64,000 nt of DNA, taken from the NCBI RefSeq assembly GCF_900188325.1, contig NZ_FZPD01000007.1, forward strand, positions 62,001 to 126,000, read 5' to 3'. The notes under the pieces were generated by a model, which saw nothing but the letters and a program-made list of their open reading frames with translations, was not told where the DNA came from and did not search any database. The translations under genes were made by a program, and so were the position numbers. Of this stretch, positions 27,151 to 38,060 are shown in pieces; positions within the stretch are counted from its first letter, which is position 1; each line of letters opens with the position of its first letter. The DNA comes from Ekhidna lutea. GTDB taxonomy: Bacteria; Bacteroidota; Bacteroidia; Cytophagales; Cyclobacteriaceae.

Positions 27151-28347
27151 CTATTTAAATGCTGGAATTCCTGTGATTTCAGCTCCAAGAATAAGCAAAT
27201 GAATATCATGAGTTCCTTCATAAGTTACCACAGATTCTAAATTCATCATATGACGCATCATTGGATATTCACCGGTAATTCCCATTCCACCATGGATTTG
27301 CCTTGCTTCCCGTGCAATATTTAATGCGACTTCCACGCTGTTTCTTTTCGCCATTGAAATCTGCGATGTAGTGGCTTTACCTTCATCCATCATTTTTCCT
27401 AACTTCCAGTTTAATAGTTGTGCTTTAGTAATTTCCGTAAGCATTTCCGAAAGCTTTTTCTGAACCAACTGAAAAGCTCCTATCGGTTTACCAAACTGGA
27501 CTCGCTCAAGAGAATACCGCTTAGCAGAATCGTAACAGTCCATTGCTGCACCAATTGCACCCCATGCAATGCCATACCTTGCCTTATCAAGACATCCCAT
27601 TGGTGCTCCTAAACCACTCTTTCCTGGTAGTAGGTTTTCCTTAGGCACCTTTACATCGCTGAACACCAGTTCACCTGTGCAAGATGCTCGTAAAGACCAC
27701 TTTCCATGGGTTTCAGGGGTGCTGAACCCCTCCATGCCACGTTCTACAATCAGTCCATGGATTCTCCCCTCTTCATTTTTTGCCCAAACCACAGCAACAT
27801 CCGCATATGGTGAATTGGAAATCCACATTTTAGCCCCATTGAGTAGATAATGGTCACCTTTATCTTTAAAATGAGTCTCCATTCCGCTAGGGTTAGAACC
27901 GTGATTTGGTTCTGTGAGGCCAAAGCATCCTAGCATTTCACCTGAAGCAAGCTTAGGCAAGTATTTTTTCTTCTGCTCTTCAGACCCGTAGGCATAAATA
28001 GGATACATTACCAAAGATCCTTGCACTGATGCTGTTGATCTCATTCCTGAATCTCCACGCTCAACTTCCTGCATGATCAGACCATAAGAGGTATAGTCTA
28101 ATCCCCCGCCCCCATATTCGGTCGGTATGGTGGGTCCAAAGGCCCCTACCTCTCCAAATTTTTTCACAATTTCTTCAGGAAAGTGATTCTTTTCTGCCCA
28201 ATCTTCTATGTAAGGGGTGATTTCTTTTTTAACAAAGTCTCTTACAGATGACCTGATTAATTTATGCTCTTCAGTAAGCAAATCATCCAGGGCATAAAAA
28301 TCAGGTGATTCAAATTCATCTACAAAATTTCGCTTTTCGGCACTCAT
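27151..28347 (-). CDS. gcdH: Glutaryl-CoA dehydrogenase (acyl-CoA dehydrogenase family)
   Basis: This 398-residue FAD enzyme oxidises and decarboxylates glutaryl-CoA to crotonyl-CoA at the end of lysine and tryptophan breakdown. Subfamily marks are SVQGSLVMYPIYAYGSEEQK, the LTEPNHGSNPSGMET flavin segment, KWSLRASCTGELVF, and the C-terminal VTYEGTHDIHLLILG with the catalytic base Glu377. General acyl-CoA dehydrogenases usually lack the YEGTHDIH form. It is divergent from tryptophan 2,3-dioxygenase with 77 bases between the starts, which supports a shared catabolic role. A candidate -7 element lies at 28388-28395. Confidence 0.93.
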   Translation of the reverse strand: MSAEKRNFVDEFESPDFYALDDLLTEEHKLIRSSVRDFVKKEITPYIEDWAEKNHFPEEIVKKFGEVGAFGPTIPTEYGGGGLDYTSYGLIMQEVERGDSGMRSTASVQGSLVMYPIYAYGSEEQKKKYLPKLASGEMLGCFGLTEPNHGSNPSGMETHFKDKGDHYLLNGAKMWISNSPYADVAVVWAKNEEGRIHGLIVERGMEGFSTPETHGKWSLRASCTGELVFSDVKVPKENLLPGKSGLGAPMGCLDKARYGIAWGAIGAAMDCYDSAKRYSLERVQFGKPIGAFQLVQKKLSEMLTEITKAQLLNWKLGKMMDEGKATTSQISMAKRNSVEVALNIAREARQIHGGMGITGEYPMMRHMMNLESVVTYEGTHDIHLLILGAEITGIPAFK

Positions 28348-28387
28348 CAGAAGGTAGGGTTTTATGTCTGTTGTTAAAATTTTGGGC

Positions 28388-28395
28388 CAAATTTA
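28388..28395 (-). promoter_or_regulatory. gcdH: Putative -7 promoter element for gcdH
   Basis: On the minus strand this reads TAAATTTG, an exact TAnnTTTG match about 40 bases before the gcdH start. A TTTG lies 16 bases further upstream, somewhat closer than ideal. The same short region must also carry the divergent dioxygenase promoter. Confidence 0.4.
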
Positions 28396-28424
28396 CAACC
28401 ATATAATTCAACAAAAACAGAACT

Positions 28425-29384
28425 ATGAGCGAAAAGAAGATCGACGAAAATATTATCAAGCAACTCACCAAACTTGAAGAAAAATATGAGGCGATGGGTC
28501 AGGACTTATCCAGCTATTTGGATGGGCTATTATACTCCGATTATCTGACTTATTGGGATTATATTCATCTTGACACGCTCCTCAGTCTACAATCACCACG
28601 GACTGCTATTCCGGATGAAAAAATCTTCATTTTATATCACCAGGTAACCGAATTGTATTTTAGAATGATCCTGAATGAAATGGAGCAAATCACCTTTACC
28701 GACCCAATTGGTGAAAAAACATTTCTAAAGAGACTAAAACGTGTCAATAGATACCTTGACCATTTAATCGATTCTTTTGATGTGATGACTGACGGCATGG
28801 ATCAGGATCAGTTTCTGGCCTTCAGGATGGCGTTGCTACCTGCTAGTGGCTTCCAGTCAGCACAATACAGGAAATTAGAGATTTTCTCTACAGACTTTCA
28901 CAACCTCGTAAATATTGATAAAAGAGAAGAGTTGAAATCAAATGAGGATATCAAAAAACTCTATGAATTACTTTACTGGAAAGCGGGCGCAACAGAATTA
29001 GCAACAGGGAAGAAAACACTTACCCTGAAGCAATTTGAAGCTAAATACAGTCAAGAATTTATTCAGCTAGGCGAGCAACTCAAATCTTGTAATATTCTCC
29101 GAAAGTTTAGTGAACATTATGAAGATAATGAAGATATCAGGCATGAAATGAAGAAGCTAGACCAGAAAGCGAATGTTGACTGGCCACTGCAACACTTAAA
29201 ATCGGCTACAAGGTACCTTCAACGGGACCCTGAAGTGATCAAAGCCTCCGGAGGAACGAATTGGCAGAAGTATCTTCCTCCCCGCAGACAAAGAATTATT
29301 TTTTATCCGGAGCTTTGGAGCACTGAAGAAACACACGAATGGGGTCAAAAATTTAAACGAGCCTTAGCAAGTCCGCATGCTTAA
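28425..29384 (+). CDS. kynA: Tryptophan 2,3-dioxygenase
   Basis: This 319-residue haem enzyme opens the indole ring of L-tryptophan to N-formylkynurenine, the first step of the kynurenine pathway. Family marks are YHQVTELYFRMILNEMEQI (substrate and haem pocket, with the essential His-Gln) and LLPASGFQSAQYRKLE. It is longer than the shortest bacterial forms but normal for Bacteroidota. No other kynurenine genes are adjacent, so the middle of the pathway must lie elsewhere. Its end overlaps the next gene by 8 bases. Confidence 0.95.
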   Translation: MSEKKIDENIIKQLTKLEEKYEAMGQDLSSYLDGLLYSDYLTYWDYIHLDTLLSLQSPRTAIPDEKIFILYHQVTELYFRMILNEMEQITFTDPIGEKTFLKRLKRVNRYLDHLIDSFDVMTDGMDQDQFLAFRMALLPASGFQSAQYRKLEIFSTDFHNLVNIDKREELKSNEDIKKLYELLYWKAGATELATGKKTLTLKQFEAKYSQEFIQLGEQLKSCNILRKFSEHYEDNEDIRHEMKKLDQKANVDWPLQHLKSATRYLQRDPEVIKASGGTNWQKYLPPRRQRIIFYPELWSTEETHEWGQKFKRALASPHA

Positions 29385-31209
29385 ACTAAGCTGTTACATA
29401 TCATTCTTCTTTTTAACTACGCTTGCTCATTCGCAGATCAAGCAAGGCAAGAATTATTTTGATGCCGACAGCACCAAGGTGAGCGAGGTGTATCATTTTT
29501 CATTGAAAGACTCCACACTTCAGGGAGCCTACGAATCTTTTTATCTCAATGGTTCATTAAAAACCTATGGGTGGTATGAGAACAACAAGGCCGATAGTTT
29601 ATGGACATACTACTATGAAAATGGGCGAAAAAAAGCCACAGGCAGATTTAGGGGTGGATTACCATCTGGGAAATGGCAGTATTTCTACGAGAATGGAAAC
29701 CTGAAATCAGAAGGAGTTCTCATCGGTAATTCAAAAGAGGGATTTTGGAAGTTTTATTTTGAAAATGATGGGGAGAAGAGCCACGGCAATTACATAAACA
29801 ACAAAAAGGACGGAATTTGGAATTACTTCTATGAAGATGGATCACTTAAAGCACAGGCGATTATTGAGAATGAATCCGGTTCTTATACAGAATTCTATCC
29901 CTCCGGCGATCGCAGAATGGAGGGACAAAACAAAAATGACAAAAGCACCGGAGAATGGACCTATTATTACGAATCAGGTGAGGTTGAGGCCGTAGGAGAA
30001 TTTAAGGAAGGATTGAAAACTGGCGAATGGAAGTATTATCATAAGAATGGCGAGGTGGCTGCAACCGGCGTATATAAAAATGGAGCTCGTCAGGGTAAAT
30101 GGAAGTATTTCCATGAAAATGGTCAGTTAAGTCAATCAGGAAACATAATAGATGACCAGAAAGACGGCTATTGGAAGCTTTTCTACCCTACAGGTGACCT
30201 GCTTGGGGAAGCACAATTCAATGTTGGTGATGGAGAATTTAATGAATACTATCCGAGCGGCAACCAAAAAGCTAAGGGAAACATTGAAGATGGAGCTAAA
30301 ACAGGAACATGGTATTATTATAGTGATCAGGGATTTATTGAGGGAGAGGCAATCTTAGAAGATGGTGAAGGTAGCTATACAGGATATTACCCAGATGGTA
30401 CCATAAAAATGAAGGGCCAGATAAAAAACGATAAAAGAATTGGAGAATGGACATTGTATAATCCGGATGAAACCATAGCTGGTACCTATCACCCAATTTA
30501 TGAAAATGAAAAACCGATTTTTAAAACCCGCATAACCAATGATTTAACAGAAAAGGAATCACTTGACAAACCCAGTTATCATCCTGAAAAGAGAGGATTG
30601 CGCTACTTTCTCCCTAGAGTAAATGAATATAGAGGAATTATTATTGGTTCAAATCCTTTATGGTTGTTTGATGAAAAACTACCGGTTGCAGTTGAGTATT
30701 ACATTCAAGAACGACTTGGCTATGAAGTACAGTTCGATTTGTTGCGCGATCCGTTTTTCAAGTCAGATACCGAAATTGGTGATTATCAAATCTACAGAAG
30801 AGGTGTGAAAGTCCATTTGCGTCAAAAATTCTATCATGCAGACTCCAAACTGGGCATGTTTTACTTCGGACATGAGGTAAACATCAAGTATCAAAATAAT
30901 CAGGTAAATCATCTTGATACGCTCATTATACAACAACCACGTCGTTTCGGAAATCTGGTGGAAACTTCATATGGGTATGGTTTGTTTGTTGGTAGCCGAT
31001 GGATGAAAGATGTAGGAACCTCAGGAATCACTATAGATGTTTTTCTAGGCTTAAGTGTGTCAGCTCGTTCATTTGAAAAGCAATATGAACCTATTCAAGT
31101 GCTTGATAATTACTTTGATAGAGAAATCAAGTCATCCGTGCACTTCCCTGTTCTATTTGGAGTGAACATCGGCTATGCAGTAACAAAAAGCAAAAGCAAA
31201 ACCCAATGA
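29377..31209 (+). CDS. YwqK/MORN-type repeat protein, exported
   Basis: This 610-residue protein has a signal peptide ending TLAHSQ, then about 14 tandem repeats of 22-25 residues (about 45-370). The repeat core is W-x-Y-Y-E-N-G-x-x-K followed by G-x-x-x-x-G-K, as in WQYFYENGNLKSEG and WTYYYESGEVEAVG; some copies are degenerate (for example YTEFYPSGDRR). A non-repeat C-terminal domain of about 210 residues with beta-rich segments (YSYGLFVGS-like) follows and may anchor it in the outer membrane. Databases often label such repeats YwqK antitoxin, but nothing here suggests a toxin system. It overlaps kynA by 8 bases and the CoA-binding gene by 4, so all three are one operon. Confidence 0.8.
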   Translation: MLKLSCYISFFFLTTLAHSQIKQGKNYFDADSTKVSEVYHFSLKDSTLQGAYESFYLNGSLKTYGWYENNKADSLWTYYYENGRKKATGRFRGGLPSGKWQYFYENGNLKSEGVLIGNSKEGFWKFYFENDGEKSHGNYINNKKDGIWNYFYEDGSLKAQAIIENESGSYTEFYPSGDRRMEGQNKNDKSTGEWTYYYESGEVEAVGEFKEGLKTGEWKYYHKNGEVAATGVYKNGARQGKWKYFHENGQLSQSGNIIDDQKDGYWKLFYPTGDLLGEAQFNVGDGEFNEYYPSGNQKAKGNIEDGAKTGTWYYYSDQGFIEGEAILEDGEGSYTGYYPDGTIKMKGQIKNDKRIGEWTLYNPDETIAGTYHPIYENEKPIFKTRITNDLTEKESLDKPSYHPEKRGLRYFLPRVNEYRGIIIGSNPLWLFDEKLPVAVEYYIQERLGYEVQFDLLRDPFFKSDTEIGDYQIYRRGVKVHLRQKFYHADSKLGMFYFGHEVNIKYQNNQVNHLDTLIIQQPRRFGNLVETSYGYGLFVGSRWMKDVGTSGITIDVFLGLSVSARSFEKQYEPIQVLDNYFDREIKSSVHFPVLFGVNIGYAVTKSKSKTQ

Positions 31210-31574
31210 GTAAAAAAACGGCAATTTTTGGCGCCACAACAAATCCTGGCAGATATGCCTTCCTTGCCGCCGAAAGACTCCATTCACATAATCATGAAAT
31301 AATCCCAATTGGTATAAAAAAAGGAGTTGTTTTTGGCTCTGAAATTTTAAATCTGAGAGAGAAGCCAGGGATTGAAAATCTTCACACCATTACCATGTAC
31401 ATTGGCCCTCAAAACCAGAAAGAATGGGAAAACTATATTATTTCACTAGCACCACAAAGGATCATTTTTAACCCTGGTGCAGAAAATTCCGCATTACAAA
31501 AAGCAGCTGAAAATAAGGGAATAGAAACCTTGAATGCCTGCACACTGGTAATGCTTGCAAGCGGACTCTATTAG
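31206..31574 (+). CDS. CoA-binding Rossmann-fold protein (YccU-like)
   Basis: A 122-residue single-domain protein of the CoA_binding_2 family. The glycine-rich nucleotide loop appears as FGATTNPGRYAFLAAERL at the N-terminus, followed by IIPIG and the conserved FNPGAEN segment, and it ends NACTLVMLASG. Small members of this family bind CoA in vitro; a physiological role is not known. ATGA overlap with the repeat protein indicates coupled translation. The last 4 bases overlap the stop of the convergent DUF2490 gene. Confidence 0.85.
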   Translation: MSKKTAIFGATTNPGRYAFLAAERLHSHNHEIIPIGIKKGVVFGSEILNLREKPGIENLHTITMYIGPQNQKEWENYIISLAPQRIIFNPGAENSALQKAAENKGIETLNACTLVMLASGLY

Positions 31575-32377
31575 TGAATTGGAATCGGACGTTCTTCCCT
31601 GTGTCTATACAGGTGCAAGTCCATGTGGTGGATCACGCTTAGTCTGAATATGTGGCGTTGTTCATACTCAAATGGCGAGCCTTTATGCCTGAATGACAGC
31701 ATGTATCCTCCCTGAACCTGAAACTGCTCGCTCAAATTGTATCCCATTCCAACATACGACCGATTATCTTCAAAGTGGTTGTAGACAATTGACTTGCCTG
31801 CCTGCATGAATATTTCATTGTAGAAAGCCACAAATAATGTGTGATTTTCAAATGCGGGTTTATTCAATGGAACATATACAGTGAGTTTATAACGAAAACG
31901 ATGCGTCAACTCAAAAGGTGAATCTTTTTCATATGCCCTCCGCCACCTTTGCTCTGTCCGCAGTTGATGAAAGACCTTAATATGTTCAAATGGTGTAGCC
32001 AGCACTGCTTGCTGCCATAATCGATACTGCGGTACAATGTTGTCGACCTTTGGATCTTCTGGGTTAGGTGCCCAGTAAAAAGGAAGCACCACGCCTGCAG
32101 TGAAATCCAAATATTTAGCAATAGTGTAAGTAGCACCAAATCTTAAATAGATTTGAGCCATATCATTAAACCCATTCTTTCTTCTTACATGATACTCGCC
32201 ATAGTAGGCCCACTTATCGTTGAAATGGTATTTAGTATAAAACCCCAACCATATACCATCAGTCTTTGTAATCTCTTTTTCATTCGGTGTTTGTGGAGCC
32301 TGGGGATCCAATTGCGCTTTTAGCAAAAAAGGGCTTAAAAAATAGATCAACGCTAAAAGTCTCAATAGCTGATTCAT
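31571..32377 (-). CDS. DUF2490 family outer-membrane protein
   Basis: This 268-residue protein has a signal peptide ending LLKAQ. The mature part is a predicted beta-barrel with the DUF2490 pattern: GIWLGFYTKYHFNDKWAYYGEYHVRR, IYLRFGATYTI, then HQLRTEQRWRR and FRYKLTVYVPLN. The C-terminal region ends in strands with LSVIHHMDLHLYRHREE. Function unknown; the family is widespread in Bacteroidota outer membranes. Single gene. Confidence 0.85.
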   Translation of the reverse strand: MNQLLRLLALIYFLSPFLLKAQLDPQAPQTPNEKEITKTDGIWLGFYTKYHFNDKWAYYGEYHVRRKNGFNDMAQIYLRFGATYTIAKYLDFTAGVVLPFYWAPNPEDPKVDNIVPQYRLWQQAVLATPFEHIKVFHQLRTEQRWRRAYEKDSPFELTHRFRYKLTVYVPLNKPAFENHTLFVAFYNEIFMQAGKSIVYNHFEDNRSYVGMGYNLSEQFQVQGGYMLSFRHKGSPFEYEQRHIFRLSVIHHMDLHLYRHREERPIPIH

Positions 32378-32450
32378 AATCCGCGAAGGTTAGGTCAGCC
32401 AAAATTGAACTTTTTAAAGGAGAAAATTTAATTTTTGAAGTTAAATTAAA

Positions 32451-33593
32451 TCACTCATCAGTTATCCCTAAAAGTTGGAGGCTTGGGACAACATTTGTTC
32501 CCTTATCAGCTAGTACACCTAAGGCTTCTTTTGTTTCAATTTGATCTCGTTTCTGGATATCTATTGCCAGATTTCTCCAATAGAAAGTAGAAAGATCAAG
32601 CTGTTTTATCTCTGAAGGGATTTCTCTAATGTCGGTATCTGAAATATCTAGATCTCGAAGACTCCTCATATTCAAAATTTGCTTTGGAAATTGTGGAACA
32701 TAGTTGTTTTGAAAATGAAGAACCTTCAACTTTTCAAGATTTGAAATCTCTTGTGGCAGTTCACTAATTCTATTATGATGAATGTACAGTTCCTCTAACT
32801 CTTTTAATTCTCCAATTTCAGCGGGAATGTCATATAGGTTATTAAATGAAAGGTAAAGGATATGTAAATTCTTCAATCTCCCAATTTCAGGCGGAATTTT
32901 TTCCAATTGATTATAGTACAGGTCGATAACTTCCAAATTATTAAGATCAAAAATGTCTGATGGTAACTGATCAACATTGTTTTTGTACAATGAAAACTTA
33001 GTCAACTTCTGAAGGTTTGAGATTCCTGAGGGAATAGTTTTGAGTTTATTTACCTGAATTTGAAGCTCTTGTAATTCCATCATTTTGTATAATGATGGAT
33101 GAATACTGGCCAGCTCACATTTATTGATTTTTAGAACTTTTAAATCTTTAATGAGCCAGTACCACCTTTTATCAAGCCTCAGAGGGTTTTGGCTCAATTC
33201 AAGCTCGTGTAATTCTTTCATTCTCCATAAACCCCAAAGCGGTATTTTTTCAAACTCATTACGACTAAGTACTAGCTCCTTAATTCCATTCATTCGATGA
33301 ACTTTAGGGAGTTTATTTAGATTATTGTTTGATAAATCAAGTTTTTCAATACCCTCTAATCTCGGGAGTTTCACTTTGCTCTTATCCAGATTATTGTTTC
33401 GCCAGTATATTCGTTTAAGCTGATGCAACTGATCGATATCTCGAGGTAATTCCGAGATGTTGTTCCCGTCCAAAACCAACACTTCTACATTCTTTGCTTC
33501 GAAAACAAACCTGGGAAGTGCTGATAGCTGCGCATTCGAAAGGTCAATTTTCGATATTAATTGCAGATTTGGATTTGATTTTATATGATTCAA
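32451..33593 (-). CDS. Leucine-rich-repeat protein (probably the 3' part of a frameshifted gene)
   Basis: A 380-residue frame made of about 13 leucine-rich repeats of 22-24 residues with the bacterial consensus L-x-x-L-x-x-L-x-L-x-x-N-x-L-x-x-L-P. Examples are EVLVLDGNNISELPRDI, LHILYLSFNNLYDIPAEI and LEELYIHHNRISELPQEI. It ends in a short non-repeat tail. The only available start is TTG 33593, just past an in-frame TGA, and there is no signal peptide in this frame. The overlapping upstream frame has one. Removing one A from a four-A run (T-run at 33579-33582 on the plus strand) would fuse the two into a single exported protein of roughly 475 residues. The likely role is protein binding at the surface or in the periplasm. 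Confidence 0.75.
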   Translation of the reverse strand: MNHIKSNPNLQLISKIDLSNAQLSALPRFVFEAKNVEVLVLDGNNISELPRDIDQLHQLKRIYWRNNNLDKSKVKLPRLEGIEKLDLSNNNLNKLPKVHRMNGIKELVLSRNEFEKIPLWGLWRMKELHELELSQNPLRLDKRWYWLIKDLKVLKINKCELASIHPSLYKMMELQELQIQVNKLKTIPSGISNLQKLTKFSLYKNNVDQLPSDIFDLNNLEVIDLYYNQLEKIPPEIGRLKNLHILYLSFNNLYDIPAEIGELKELEELYIHHNRISELPQEISNLEKLKVLHFQNNYVPQFPKQILNMRSLRDLDISDTDIREIPSEIKQLDLSTFYWRNLAIDIQKRDQIETKEALGVLADKGTNVVPSLQLLGITDE

Positions 33594-33873
33594 TACGTTG
33601 TAATGCTTCGATTCTCAGTTTTTCATTTTTTATACTATTAAGAGAATCCATAAATTTTTTAGGATTCCGAGCCATCCTTTTTTTAAATAATTCCGCTCGT
33701 TTTAATCTTTCTTCATAGGTCCTTTTTTGGGCAGTTAAACTATCCGTTTCGGAGGTATTCTTATTAACATTTATTCCCGTTTCTTTTCTTTCCCGCACAT
33801 TGCTTTCCTGACTGAAAGCCGATAAAGAAACGACTAATAAAATGAATGAAGAAAGAGGCTGAATATTTAACAT
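33544..33873 (-). CDS. Exported N-terminal fragment preceding the leucine-rich-repeat frame
   Basis: A 109-residue frame starts with a clear signal peptide (residues 1-21, ending LSAFSQ) and then a charged, probably helical segment (AQKRTYEERLKRAELFKKRM, then NSIKNEKLRIEALQRIESYK). Its stop lies 50 bases inside the leucine-rich-repeat frame. On its own it has no recognisable fold. Together with the next frame it gives the expected order of signal peptide, helical linker and repeats, so I read it as the 5' part of one gene split by a +1 shift, unless the two are truly separate overlapping genes. Confidence 0.6.
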   Translation of the reverse strand: MLNIQPLSSFILLVVSLSAFSQESNVRERKETGINVNKNTSETDSLTAQKRTYEERLKRAELFKKRMARNPKKFMDSLNSIKNEKLRIEALQRIESYKIKSKSAINIEN

Positions 33874-33950
33874 AATTGGTCAGGTATAAAAGGTGTAAAT
33901 ATTAACAATAATTAGCTAAGCAAAAACCTAACCAGTAGTGATATTTTTAG

Positions 33951-33958
33951 TACATTTG
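33951..33958 (+). promoter_or_regulatory. gyrB: Putative -7 promoter element for gyrB
   Basis: TACATTTG is an exact -7 match 101 bases before the gyrB ATG, leaving a leader of about 90 bases that contains a 17-codon open frame. No TTTG was found at the -33 distance. Confidence 0.35.
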
Positions 33959-34050
33959 AGGGTTTAAAAATGACTGCATTTCTAACGCACAAAAGCCAAT
34001 TGCATAAATTCAAAAATCTTTGATTTTAGCTTTTAAAATGCGTTTTTTAA

Positions 34051-36018
<1,968 letters not shown>

Positions 36019-36019
36019 T

Positions 36020-36142
36020 TTATTTAGATAACAAAATCTGATACATGGCCTGGATAAACTTCCAAATTACGGCAAACGTAAAGAGGATTGCAGATCCAAA
36101 AGCGAAAATGATCAGAAGAAAAAAGTCTAAAATTTTCTCCAT
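36020..36142 (-). CDS. Putative 40-residue membrane microprotein facing gyrB
   Basis: A 41-codon frame reads MEKILDFFLLIIFAFG at the start and ends FIQAMYQILLSK. One hydrophobic helix spans about residues 6-31, flanked by a charged N-terminus and a Lys-containing C-terminus, the layout of a single-pass small membrane protein. It begins with ATG and fills almost the whole space between gyrB (its stop is 1 base away on the other strand) and the region upstream of the M1 peptidase gene. I do not recognise a family. Composition is protein-like, but its reality rests only on this shape. Confidence 0.5.
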   Translation of the reverse strand: MEKILDFFLLIIFAFGSAILFTFAVIWKFIQAMYQILLSK

Positions 36143-36221
36143 ATTCTTCAGGTTAATATCTTTATCAATATACGATTTAATTAACCAAAGTGGATATGGA
36201 ATGTTTAACTAATTTTCGGTT

Positions 36222-38051
36222 ATGAAATATAATTTTATTAAGACATCTCTTTTCCTTCTTTTATTTGGTTGTTACGTGTCTTCTGGATTCGCTCAGGAGT
36301 ATTGGCAACAACGAGTAGAATATCAGATGGATATTGATTTCGATGTTGAGAATCATCAATTTACAGGTAATCAAACATTGAATTATTTTAATAATAGTCC
36401 AGATACCTTAAAAAGAGTGTTTTATCATCTCTATTTCAATGCTTTCCAGCCAAATAGCATGATGGATGTACGAAGCAGGACCATCGAAGACCCGGACTCA
36501 CGGGTGCGGGATCGGATATCAAAATTGGATAATTCTGAGATCGGGTACCATAAAGTACTTTCGCTGAATCAAGATGGCGAAGAAGCTGAATATAAAATTG
36601 AGGGAACTGTACTAGAAGTTATTTTAGCTAAGCCCCTCCTTCCCGGTTCCTCAACCGTTTTAAATATGAATTTTCAAAGCCAGGTACCACTTCAAATAAG
36701 ACGTAGTGGAAGAGACAATGCTGAGGGTATTGACTACAGCATGGCGCAATGGTATCCTAAAATGGCCGAGTATGATGAGAGAGGTTGGCATGCTCATCCA
36801 TATGTCGCTAGAGAGTTTTACGCTCCATGGGGTGATTTCACAGTGAATATCTCCATAGATAAGGATTATATCATCGCTGGAACAGGAGTACTTCAAAATG
36901 CAAATGAAATAGGATATGGATACGAGGATGAAGGTGTAAATGTGAAAAGAAAAGGGAAGAAGTTGACTTGGAAATTTGAAGCAAAAAATGTTCATGATTT
37001 TGTTTGGGCTGCTGATCCGGATTACACGCACACTACAGCTCAAGTAAGCGGTGGACCGACCCTACACTTCTTTCATCAAAAAGGTGCCAAAACGGAAGCC
37101 TGGAATGAACTTCCAGGACTAACGGTGCAGGCTTTTGAATACATTGAAGAAAACTTTGGGGAGTACCCTTATCCTCACTATTCTATAATCCAAGGGGGAG
37201 ATGGCGGAATGGAATACCCGATGGCAACTCTTATCACTGGACACAGGTCCATAAACAGCTTACTTGGAGTTACCATCCACGAAGCACTGCATAGCTGGTA
37301 TCAAGGCTTGCTAGCGACAAATGAAAGCTACTATGCCTGGATGGATGAAGGATTCACGGAGTATGCTGAGACTAAAACTATGGCTAGTATAAATAACAAC
37401 CAAAACCCTTGGGGAAGTAAATATAAGGCCTACATATACCTTGCTAATAGTGGTAAAGAGGAACCAATGAGCACTCATTCTGATCATTACTCAACAAACT
37501 TTGCTTATTCCTTAGCCGCCTATACAAAGGGTGCTGTGGCCTTGGCTCAACTAAACTATATCATTGGGGAAACTGCTACTGCCTCAGCTCTCAAGAAATA
37601 TTATTACCTATGGAGGTTTAAACATCCAGACATGTATGATTGGATCAGAGTCTTTGAAAAGGAATCTGAGCTTGAACTTGATTGGTACCTTGACTATTGG
37701 GTGAATACAACACATACAATTGACTATGCCGTAGATTCAGTAAATGAAGCAGATGGAAAAACAACTGTAACATTGAAACGAGAAGGCAAAATGCCAATGC
37801 CAATGGACGTTTATGTAACATTTGCTGATGGAACCAAGAAAATTTATTACGCACCACTTGTAATGATGAGGGGTGAAAAAGAGAATGAATCAGAATTAGA
37901 ACGAATTGTGCTCCCTGACTGGTCATGGACACATCCTTCTTATCAATTTACCATTGATACTCCACTCAGTGAGATCACTTCAATAGAAATTGATGAAAGC
38001 CGGTATATGGCGGATGTGAATAGAGAAAACAATAAATGGGAGAAGGAATAA
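36222..38051 (+). CDS. M1-family zinc metallopeptidase (gluzincin)
   Basis: This 609-residue exported aminopeptidase-like enzyme has a signal peptide ending SGFAQ, then an N-terminal beta domain (about 25-250). The catalytic domain has HEALH (His353, Glu354, His357) and the third zinc ligand Glu376 exactly 18 residues after the second histidine (MDEGFTEYAE). The family GxMEN exopeptidase motif appears as GGDGGMEYPMA, so the Asn is Tyr here, as in many Bacteroidota relatives. It presumably trims peptides in the periplasm. A 7-bp hairpin at 38039-38061 overlaps its stop but has no T-run. Confidence 0.92.
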   Translation: MKYNFIKTSLFLLLFGCYVSSGFAQEYWQQRVEYQMDIDFDVENHQFTGNQTLNYFNNSPDTLKRVFYHLYFNAFQPNSMMDVRSRTIEDPDSRVRDRISKLDNSEIGYHKVLSLNQDGEEAEYKIEGTVLEVILAKPLLPGSSTVLNMNFQSQVPLQIRRSGRDNAEGIDYSMAQWYPKMAEYDERGWHAHPYVAREFYAPWGDFTVNISIDKDYIIAGTGVLQNANEIGYGYEDEGVNVKRKGKKLTWKFEAKNVHDFVWAADPDYTHTTAQVSGGPTLHFFHQKGAKTEAWNELPGLTVQAFEYIEENFGEYPYPHYSIIQGGDGGMEYPMATLITGHRSINSLLGVTIHEALHSWYQGLLATNESYYAWMDEGFTEYAETKTMASINNNQNPWGSKYKAYIYLANSGKEEPMSTHSDHYSTNFAYSLAAYTKGAVALAQLNYIIGETATASALKKYYYLWRFKHPDMYDWIRVFEKESELELDWYLDYWVNTTHTIDYAVDSVNEADGKTTVTLKREGKMPMPMDVYVTFADGTKKIYYAPLVMMRGEKENESELERIVLPDWSWTHPSYQFTIDTPLSEITSIEIDESRYMADVNRENNKWEKE

Positions 38052-38060
38052 TTTCTTCTC

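Noticed and set aside
29377-31209. YwqK repeat protein as part of a toxin-antitoxin system
   Set aside because: The database label comes from repeat similarity; no toxin partner or small gene pair is present and the protein is exported.
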